Source: Clostridium sp. CAG:590
GTDB taxonomy: Bacteria > Bacillota > Clostridia > Lachnospirales > Lachnospiraceae
Length of the DNA stretch: 15,342 bases
Reading direction: 5' to 3'
Assembly (NCBI GenBank): GCA_000431135.1
Contig: HF987760.1
Location: 1-15,342 of the forward strand
A program made the position numbers and the translations under genes. A model generated the notes under the pieces. That model made no database searches and was not told the origin of the DNA. It saw nothing but the letters and a program-made list of their open reading frames with translations. Within the stretch, counting starts at the first letter, position 1. Each line of letters opens with the position of its first letter. Below, one piece after another: positions 8,401 to 13,475 of the stretch.

Positions 8401-9972
8401 CAGATCTCCCAACACAAGAATGGAGATATCCTTTCTTACGGCCGCAATCTCTTCCATGTATTTGTGGTACTCTTTTTCAAAATGTTCCTTATGGCTCTTT
8501 GCAACCGCCAATGCAACATTTCCTTCCTCCGCAACATGCGAAAGCCGTTCTGCCTCTTCCTTTTTCGCCTGAAATGCTTTCTCTTTCCGCTCTAACTGTT
8601 TCCGGATATCTGCCAGTCTGCGGTCATCCATCTGTTTCCTGGTATAGGCATATGTGTGTAATCTGGCAAGCTGATCGGTATTCGAATCCATTGACGCATC
8701 GATCATCGCCTGATTCTCATCCATCTGTGCCTTATCTTTCAGATAACGCAGATAATCATTGATACTCTCTTTCAGATCAAGCTCCTGTTTTGCAATTGCA
8801 AGCTCCTGTTCTGCCTGATTCACATATTTCAAAAGTCCCTGCATTTCTTCCTGAACCCGTAGCAGATCATACTGATCCCGGACAATCTTAAGTCCCTCTA
8901 TTCGTTTTTTCTCAAATACCTGACGCCTGTCATATGCTTCCTTTTTCTCTTCCATGGCAGTAATCTCCGCTTCTCCCTGCTCCCTTAAATGTTCGCCGGT
9001 CGCATAGACGTCCGCAAGTGTTTTGGTAACTTTATCCTTTTCTTCATACAAAGAAAGAAAAGAAGACACTCTTCCCTCTAATAAATGCATGAGCTCGGTT
9101 TCTTTGTCATAATTGGCGATGTCACTCTTTTTACGCGAAAGTTCCACAAGCTTATCCTTGATATCAAGCAGTGTCTTTGCCATATCCTCATTGACATCAT
9201 TTTGTTCCGTCTTTACTAAAAATGCCTTCTCAATGATCTCCTCGATCAGAAGATCCTCCACTACTTTCCGTGTAGTCTTATAATGCGTCTCAAAATACGT
9301 CCGGACATGCCCCTCCGTCTTGTTAATTCCACGGATAATCTCCCACTGGCTCTCAAACAAACCATACCGGCTGATAAAACGCTGGTATTCTCCCTTTCGT
9401 TCAAATACATACACCTTAAGGTTCAGGTTGCGTCTTGCAAGATCCTTCAGATAATTCTTCAGCCCACTATAAGTAATCCTCTCTTTACTATTTTGCAAAG
9501 GAAGATTCACAATATCATTATCATTATAATCCCGATAAAAAATGCAGTAGTTAAAATATTCTATCGATGCACTGTCCCTTGTTACATTCTGTTCCTGTGC
9601 CGCCTGTTCTGCACCCGGCAGTGCAATCTGATCTGCATCACCGTCTTTTGCTTTTCTGGCACAAAATCCGGTTGTCATGTAGCGGAATCCCTCTTTGATG
9701 TCTTTGTCGTCTAATTTCCACTCAACAAGAGAATGAATCGTTGTGTTCCCTCCACCGTTCCGGAACAGTTTCTCGATCGGCTGTTTCTCATCTAAGGTAC
9801 AATTGGGAATCAGATTCTGCAGCAAAAGAAGCATCAACACACTTTTTCCGCCACCATTTGCAAGATCATATAATGTATTCTTTCCATACATACGCATGGA
9901 AAAATCATCATAGCCCTGTGTTCCAAAATTATATTTTACATTATTTACTCGAATTCGATTAATATTAGGCAT
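5488..9972 (-). CDS. jetC: JetC/MksB-like SMC-type ATPase of a Wadjet-like condensin
   Basis: Large coiled-coil ATPase of 1494 residues, the motor of a Wadjet/Mks-type condensin that is expected to bind and extrude DNA loops together with JetA and JetB. The N-terminal head has a Walker A variant LANGGGKSVL (Lys43, Ser44). Residues of about 300-650 and 760-1150 are rich in Glu, Lys, Gln and Leu and read as antiparallel coiled coils. Between them, about 655-755, is a non-coiled globular stretch (with MLPYGVVTKQF and KGVLLIAKDP) that fits a hinge. The C-terminal head has an ABC signature STGQSQG (1368-1374) and a Walker B VIFIDN (1403-1408), with Asn where the catalytic Glu is usual. ATG 9972 is chosen over an upstream in-frame start at 10005 because AAAGGA precedes it and it overlaps the jetB stop by 8 bp (ATGCCTAA). 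No JetD follows. The exact Wadjet type (III suspected) is from memory. Confidence 0.85.
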   Translation of the reverse strand: MPNINRIRVNNVKYNFGTQGYDDFSMRMYGKNTLYDLANGGGKSVLMLLLLQNLIPNCTLDEKQPIEKLFRNGGGNTTIHSLVEWKLDDKDIKEGFRYMTTGFCARKAKDGDADQIALPGAEQAAQEQNVTRDSASIEYFNYCIFYRDYNDNDIVNLPLQNSKERITYSGLKNYLKDLARRNLNLKVYVFERKGEYQRFISRYGLFESQWEIIRGINKTEGHVRTYFETHYKTTRKVVEDLLIEEIIEKAFLVKTEQNDVNEDMAKTLLDIKDKLVELSRKKSDIANYDKETELMHLLEGRVSSFLSLYEEKDKVTKTLADVYATGEHLREQGEAEITAMEEKKEAYDRRQVFEKKRIEGLKIVRDQYDLLRVQEEMQGLLKYVNQAEQELAIAKQELDLKESINDYLRYLKDKAQMDENQAMIDASMDSNTDQLARLHTYAYTRKQMDDRRLADIRKQLERKEKAFQAKKEEAERLSHVAEEGNVALAVAKSHKEHFEKEYHKYMEEIAAVRKDISILVLGDLEDLEKTLREEEQELTQKREVSEESYLADYTQVNALERELYVEQESLQTAERALQEASDNHKEYIENQERLKKMTQVYGVNDMAQLYHTIKERAFQQKIAVAELEKKIAAWNRHLEQVHEGRILEESEAVTKVKDYLESRHGDFALSGVDYLSALPKANREELLQCFPMLPYGVVTKQFDLVEEDERIGTLELGNQAVTIYDRTMLETPHLPAKEKGVLLIAKDPQTFVEEDALAMEATRLEKQLAQLQEDLERARELDAVYEEDLDYTAKLNDTAFLNAEQRVQELREQVLDHQRKIEQLEKDIERTQKHCKVQQQDAEKWKQTLNENQKEQIKLAGIRAKSDLAEESRQQLEHYDAEVKRLSADTTDADSRLEHARLEAEELQGQIVHMEQQIAEMTRDWDDLYKEYYVEGNLTAVNISEEQLKAEFLAAKAVVEQATIVLEDKKKLITALSESMERGMKLIRRRGISVEQLEALQQTEGLHPVDETLLNRMSAQLSQISVRCDQLRADYKKKEQEASRLEGRVEQAIQTMTDRFGQEAFAELEFVSADTEHVTPTISKEDALQAIAEGDRILKELQEEIRNYDKEYRQYVKNNGVIIDLYKDVKRIVESEELDITQADILSEDQAKIREIFEESLLAYDKSNKALARAKQELLNYKTQTANTFYTMGAFELSDSVKEDVEIPETYEDAKTLLANIREMISYIALEKERVEQGIEDMEAIKNNFENQCIERCRDVRTELDKLPKLSRIQLDGEMIQMVSLSVPYVKDEFIKQRMSDYIDEVVNGADQFQDNNDRIKYMKNRLLLKKLFGVMVTDMNAIRLKLYKRERIKEQSRYLRYEEAVGSTGQSQGIYIQFLVSIINYISGMYAPEAEANELKKVIFIDNPFGAAKDIYIWEPIFALLKTNNVQLIVPARGATPAITNRFDVNYILGQQLVNGRQQTVVTDYRSQVEQDEVEYRNLEYSQGTFDFI

Positions 9973-10684
9973 GTGGTTCCTTTCTTTGTGCAGATAATAT
10001 ATCATATATCTGACCGCGATATTCCTCGAAATAGTGTTCTACGATTGCTTTGAATCGATCGGTTGGATAATAGCGTTTATTCACTTCTACAAATAATTTC
10101 TCGCCAACTAAAAAATTGAACGTCAGCTTTACGAAACTGATCTTAGAAGCACGGGAGGCGCGAATCTCCTCCTGATTCTCGTTACTGCTTGCCGGAAGTT
10201 CATCCCACAGCAATGCAATCGTCCGAAAACTCTGTTCCTGTTCATTATCTGTATCATATACCGCAATGTCTTTCGTATAGACAGACAAAGCTTTTGTTAT
10301 CTCATCACAGACATCTTCTAAACGGATATATTCCTTAAACTGATAGGAGGCAGAATCCGAATAAAATGACAACAATATCTCATACATAATAAAATAACAC
10401 AAATACAGCTCTTTATTATAACGCAGATTCATTGCACGTTTCAATTCTTCATTTGAATAACCAAAGATCCGATTGCCTTCTCCTGCCGACAAAAACAAAC
10501 TTTCCTTATATTCGTATATGTTCAGATTCAATTTTTTCAAAATGACACCGACAATCTCATATACCTCGGCATTGCCATAATAATCGTCATACAGGCTGCC
10601 GTTCGTTCCACCCCGTTTGATCTCTTCGCCTGTGATCAGCTTCGCATAGATATCGGTTGCCTTTTCTAAATTTTTCATTTCCAT
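9965..10684 (-). CDS. jetB: JetB/MksE-like accessory subunit of the condensin operon
   Basis: Protein of 239 residues without a catalytic motif, resembling the small MksE/JetB subunit (I believe the DUF6063 family, from memory), which bridges kleisin and SMC heads. The N-terminal half is helical (EELKRAMNLRYNKELYLCYF). The C-terminal part, about 185-225 (FNFLVGEKLFVEVNKRYYPTDRFK), looks like a winged-helix with a beta-wing, as expected for KITE-type subunits. It is placed directly before jetC with an 8-bp overlap, which indicates translational coupling and equal expression. Starts at 10684 (MEMKNL) and 10678 are both possible; a GAGG lies about 12 nt before the first. The broken HEPN gene ends 34 nt upstream. 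Assignment rests mainly on position, size and fold appearance. Confidence 0.75.
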   Translation of the reverse strand: MEMKNLEKATDIYAKLITGEEIKRGGTNGSLYDDYYGNAEVYEIVGVILKKLNLNIYEYKESLFLSAGEGNRIFGYSNEELKRAMNLRYNKELYLCYFIMYEILLSFYSDSASYQFKEYIRLEDVCDEITKALSVYTKDIAVYDTDNEQEQSFRTIALLWDELPASSNENQEEIRASRASKISFVKLTFNFLVGEKLFVEVNKRYYPTDRFKAIVEHYFEEYRGQIYDILSAQRKEPHA

Positions 10685-10717
10685 AATATTTCATATCCTC
10701 ATGTTTATTAATCTATC

Positions 10718-11015
10718 TCATGCATTCTGTCCCAAATATTCCTTAATTACTTCTAACATCTCTACTGCATGATCATATTGTTCTTCTGTATCTGCCAATG
10801 CCTGTTTGTATGTAATTCTTTTGGAAATATGCTATTACTCCTGCATGTTTCGAAAAATCCACTTCATCACGTGCAAGAACAGCTCTTACTGCGGAAAAAA
10901 TGGCATAATAAGAACGCCCTACAGAATCCTTATTCTGTCCAGCGTCCATGAGTATTTTTGCAGATATTAACTTCTCCACCGCCATTGCTAAGCGGTATTG
11001 AATTAAATCATCCAA
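10718..11015 (-). pseudogene. HEPN-domain toxin gene, disrupted by internal deletion and frameshift
   Basis: Remnant of a HEPN RNase-type toxin of a MNT-HEPN pair. The first 80 codons, from a TTG start at 11015 (GGAGGG ribosome binding site nine bases upstream), read LDDLIQYRLAMAVEKLISAK, then the HEPN hallmark SVGRSYYAIFSAVRAVLA and FSKHAGVIAYFQKNYIQTG. After that the frame runs into a stop at 10773. In another frame the sequence continues as ALADTEEQYDHAVEMLEVIK to a stop at 10718, which is the expected C-terminal helix. Only about 99 codons' worth of DNA is left, against about 125-130 aa for the family. Some 25-30 codons with the RxxxDY/H-type catalytic region are therefore gone and the frame is shifted. 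The start overlaps the MNT stop by 8 bp. The truncated 80-aa product would very probably lack RNase activity. Confidence 0.8.
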
Positions 11016-11349
11016 TCTTTCTGCCCTCCATACTGATATTCTTATAGTACGGCAATACATTGCGATACTTTTCATATTCATCTTCCGGAATTACCGTCGG
11101 CGAAACTACCACGTCATTCTCCAGACCAATCTCTGCCGACTCATCCCATACCAGTTTTAATTTGTTCTGTAATTCTTCTCTATCCCCGGAAACAATTGCC
11201 GTGATATCAATATCCGAATTCGAATCGTAGTCTCCTCTCGCATACGATCCATATAATATAATGGATTTGATTCGATCTATGCCATACACTCTTCGGTAAC
11301 ATTCTACTACTAATTGTGAAACCATATTCAATTGGGATTGTGTGCACAT
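11008..11349 (-). CDS. MNT-type nucleotidyltransferase (MntA-like antitoxin)
   Basis: Small nucleotidyltransferase of 113 residues, the antitoxin partner of HEPN toxins. In the described MntA-HepT systems it inactivates HEPN by AMPylating a Tyr near the active site. The motif GSYARGDYDSNSDIDI (residues 34-49) fits the GSX10DXD signature exactly, with metal-binding Asp46 and Asp48. A third acidic residue is probably Asp79 (ENDVVVS). ATG 11349 has GGAGAG about ten bases upstream; a GTG at 11358 is in frame but too close to it. The gene has its own promoter, lies between jetA and jetB, and overlaps the HEPN remnant. All motif residues are present, so the protein is likely active although its usual target is broken. 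Confidence 0.88.
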   Translation of the reverse strand: MCTQSQLNMVSQLVVECYRRVYGIDRIKSIILYGSYARGDYDSNSDIDITAIVSGDREELQNKLKLVWDESAEIGLENDVVVSPTVIPEDEYEKYRNVLPYYKNISMEGRKIG

Positions 11350-11432
11350 AAATATCACTCTCCATTTCCATTATGTTCATGATCAGTCTCCGCCACTCAC
11401 TTTTATCACATATATTGTTCTGCTTATCTTTT

Positions 11433-11462
11433 ATTATACGACTAAAGTCTTTGTTTAATCAA
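11433..11462 (-). promoter_or_regulatory. Promoter for the MNT-HEPN module inside the jet operon
   Basis: On the minus strand a -35 TTGATT (11457-11462) and a consensus -10 TATAAT (11433-11438) are separated by 18 bp. The promoter lies in the 142-nt gap between the jetA stop and the MNT start, leaving a leader of about 75 nt. It would also transcribe jetB and jetC. Confidence 0.6.
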
Positions 11463-11491
11463 CAACTATGTGATTGCTGTTACATATATTA

Positions 11492-13018
11492 TTACACTGT
11501 CTCAAATCTCATATCGGTAATGCTGAACGCTTCATCCTTCTTCTCTCCAAAGTTCAGAATATTCCCGACCTCAAAGAAGATCTCAAATACCATGTTCCCA
11601 TACTTGTCCTTCTTCTCGACACTTAACTTCTTCATAACAATGCCTTCTAGGAACGTATCCTGTTTGTCCTGCATAGACTTTAACTCATACCGGTTCTTCT
11701 GGGCTAAATGTACCAGAAAAGAATAGACATCCCCGTTGCGATAGATCTCTTTTCCAAATTTGATCTCATAAATCGCCATCAGTTCCGGAAGTGTGGTCTT
11801 CCCGTGTTTCCATAATTGCTCCAGCAGTTCTTCAAACAATCGTCCGAAATTCTCCGCAATTCGTTCTTCTTCCACTTCATCCTCATATATATAATCGGCA
11901 TCGACCTGTTTCTTTTCGATCTTCTCTCCATAATCAGACTGATCCGCCTTACTCTCCAGCATACGGTCAACCGATTCCACCGCAAATGTCTTCGTAAGTT
12001 TCGGCATAAATAATGGCGTCACCAACATACCCAGCGCATCCGCCCGGTCATACTTCATCGTCTTTTGAAGGGCATCCCGGAACTGGAATACCGGACGAAG
12101 TTTCCGAAGTTTGGCACGTCCGATCATCTCATCCGCAATATTCTGTAATTCGATCGTTTCACGGATCAGCTCTCCATGACGGATAATGGTCTTCTTAAGC
12201 TCCGTATCCAGCTTGTGAATCTCGCCTAAAACAGCCGCACCGGATTCCGAATTTGCCTTTGCATATGCTTTGTCGATCAAAGCACGGTTCTTCTCAAATA
12301 ATTTGGACTCCTCCTCAAACCATCGTGACACCGTCTCCATATATTCTTCGCTGGCTTTTGCACCTGCAAACACATCATACCCTAGCAGATCTAACACTTC
12401 CTTCTTCTTAAGGGAAAGCTTGCCCACCTCATTATTGATCCGTTTGACTACTTCAATACCACCTGCAAAATTCTCGGACCGGATCATTTTCTCCAACAGC
12501 AGCTGTTGCACGGAAATATTACTTTCTTCCTTGATCTCCTTGGTATCCAGATAAAACTCAATACCATCCGTTGTTACATGGTATAGCACAACACCATCTA
12601 CGATCCGGCTGTCCACTAATTTAACACGACTTGTTTTCTTCTTCTTTTCCTCCGGATCAAAGTACGGGAACGTAAATGCCTTGCCATCATTTTTAATCTT
12701 ATCGAATATGTAGCTGCATAATTCCTTTTCCTCATTTTCGTTCTCCGCTAAGGAAAATTCCCGATGCAGCACCTCTAACAAAAATGTCTCGTACTGTTCA
12801 TATGTAATTTCACTCTCATGGAAATTATTCTCGTTGATCAGAAACCGCAAAGTAGCCATAGTAATATATCCCATGTCCAGATTCGAATATTTTCCTTCTT
12901 TGTACTGGGAAAATGTCGTATCACACAACACGAAAAACGGATAATACTTTTTTAAGTTCAACATTCGATCCTTATGCTCACTCAAAATGTCATGAATCAT
13001 AATGTATTTCTCTGCCAT
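11492..13018 (-). CDS. jetA: JetA/MksF-like kleisin subunit of a Wadjet-like condensin
   Basis: Protein of 508 residues that I read as the kleisin (JetA/MksF-like; I believe the DUF5716 family, from memory), which closes the SMC ring and recruits JetB. Residues 1-160 look like winged-helix and helical modules (MIHDILSEHKDRML, then VLYHVTTDGIEFYL). The helical segment 161-200 (VQQLLLEKMIRSENFAGGIE) is typical of MukF-like linkers. Residues 225-300 form long charged helices. An acidic stretch DADYIYEDEVEEE lies at 373-385, followed by the helix ENFGRLFEELLEQLW. The C-terminal 100 residues again look winged-helix-like. ATG 13018 has AAAGGA nine bases upstream. It begins 76 nt after the tRNA-Lys on the same strand. 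The assignment is supported by its place ahead of a MksE-like gene and a SMC ATPase; the precise Wadjet type is uncertain. Confidence 0.78.
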   Translation of the reverse strand: MAEKYIMIHDILSEHKDRMLNLKKYYPFFVLCDTTFSQYKEGKYSNLDMGYITMATLRFLINENNFHESEITYEQYETFLLEVLHREFSLAENENEEKELCSYIFDKIKNDGKAFTFPYFDPEEKKKKTSRVKLVDSRIVDGVVLYHVTTDGIEFYLDTKEIKEESNISVQQLLLEKMIRSENFAGGIEVVKRINNEVGKLSLKKKEVLDLLGYDVFAGAKASEEYMETVSRWFEEESKLFEKNRALIDKAYAKANSESGAAVLGEIHKLDTELKKTIIRHGELIRETIELQNIADEMIGRAKLRKLRPVFQFRDALQKTMKYDRADALGMLVTPLFMPKLTKTFAVESVDRMLESKADQSDYGEKIEKKQVDADYIYEDEVEEERIAENFGRLFEELLEQLWKHGKTTLPELMAIYEIKFGKEIYRNGDVYSFLVHLAQKNRYELKSMQDKQDTFLEGIVMKKLSVEKKDKYGNMVFEIFFEVGNILNFGEKKDEAFSITDMRFETV

Positions 13019-13038
13019 GGTATGAATTCCTTTGCCGT

Positions 13039-13068
13039 ATAATGAAAAAGAACCAACCCAATGTTCAA
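13039..13068 (-). promoter_or_regulatory. Possible jetA promoter between the tRNA and jetA
   Basis: On the minus strand TTGAAC (13063-13068) and CATTAT (13039-13044) are 18 bp apart, about 20 bases before the jetA start. The -10 match is modest and the leader would be short. No terminator separates the tRNA from jetA, so transcription from the tRNA promoter is an alternative. Confidence 0.3.
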
Positions 13069-13094
13069 TGACATCAAATCGATTCCTTTGTGAG

Positions 13095-13167
13095 TGGGCC
13101 GCCGGGGGCTCGAACCCCGCACACCCTGATTAAGAGTCAGGTGCTCTACCAAATGAGCTAGCGGCCC
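13095..13167 (-). tRNA. tRNA-Lys, anticodon CUU
   Basis: A 73-nt cloverleaf can be drawn by eye. The acceptor is GGGCCGC pairing with GCGGCCC plus discriminator A. The D-arm is GCTC/GAGC with GGTA in the loop. The anticodon stem CCTGA/TCAGG holds loop CTCTTAA, so the anticodon at 34-36 is CUU (Lys). The variable loop is GTGTG, and the T-arm CGGGG/CCCCG holds loop TTCGAGC. CCA is not encoded. The gene has its own promoter and stands just upstream of jetA on the same strand. Confidence 0.96.
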
Positions 13168-13208
13168 GTCTATGAAGTTTGTTGCTGTCGTTCTCAACAA
13201 CAATGACG

Positions 13209-13237
13209 ATTATATATGATGGTCAGAAAAAATGCAA
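13209..13237 (-). promoter_or_regulatory. Promoter of tRNA-Lys, perhaps also of the jet operon
   Basis: On the minus strand a -35 TTGCAT (13232-13237) and a perfect -10 TATAAT (13209-13214) have the ideal 17-bp spacing, putting the start near 13200-13202, about 35 bases before the mature tRNA. Three T-runs (A-runs on this strand) at 13242-13247, 13252-13258 and 13262-13268 lie directly upstream of the -35 with centres about 10 bp apart, fitting an UP element. Confidence 0.75.
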
Positions 13238-13458
13238 GTACTTTTTTCATATTTTTTTAACTTTTTTTATTCAAATTGTCGAAACACTTGTAAATACAAG
13301 GTTTTTTGATGTAAATATTTTTTCACTTTTTTATTTTATTTTTCATTTTTCACTATAATTCCATAAAATACCTCTATTTTATTGCTATATTTATGTAGAA
13401 TTTTATGTAAACATAGTTTATACTACACAGAAGATATTCTTATAATTAAGAAAGGAGA

Positions 13459-13475
13459 TTGTGTGTTACACACAA
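13459..13475 (+). promoter_or_regulatory. Hairpin between ribosome binding site and ATG of the lysozyme gene
   Basis: TTGTGTG-TTA-CACACAA is a perfect 7-bp inverted repeat with a 3-nt loop. It begins one base after AAAGGAG (13451-13457) and ends exactly before ATG 13476. If folded in mRNA it would shorten the otherwise long 18-nt gap between the ribosome binding site and the ATG. Confidence 0.45.

Larger units (their letters stand above)
13168..13475. other. AT-rich divergent spacer between tRNA-Lys and the lysozyme gene
   Basis: About 300 bp with no gene. The left part holds the tRNA promoter and its A-tracts. A dyad CTTGT-AAAT-ACAAG (13287-13300) stands in the middle and is followed by six Ts (13302-13307), but no plus-strand gene lies before it to be terminated. 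A second block of T-runs covers 13318-13350. For the lysozyme, TATACT near 13420 is a possible -10 but no good -35 is found. The ribosome binding site AAAGGAG is at 13451-13457. Confidence 0.5.

Noticed and set aside
6217..8762. Several plus-strand reading frames of 65-150 codons opposite jetC
   Set aside because: They lie wholly inside the jetC gene in antisense, have low-complexity, Cys/Leu/Pro-rich composition, no ribosome binding sites and no recognisable domain.
9973..10005. Upstream in-frame extension of JetC (MIYYLHKERNH)
   Set aside because: It lies inside jetB, lacks a ribosome binding site, and ATG 9972 has AAAGGA and the family-like N-terminus.
11016..11081. N-terminal extension of the HEPN reading frame (MNMKSIAMYCRTIRI)
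   Set aside because: It overlaps the MNT coding region in another frame; the TTG at 11015 with GGAGGG upstream is the sensible start.
12997..13203. Minus-strand reading frame across the tRNA gene (peptide with LAHLVEHLTLNQGVRGSSPRRP)
   Set aside because: This is the well-known false protein obtained by translating a tRNA; the cloverleaf explains the sequence.
13287..13307. CTTGT/ACAAG plus T-run as an intrinsic terminator
   Set aside because: The stem is only 5 bp and AT-rich, and no plus-strand gene precedes it.
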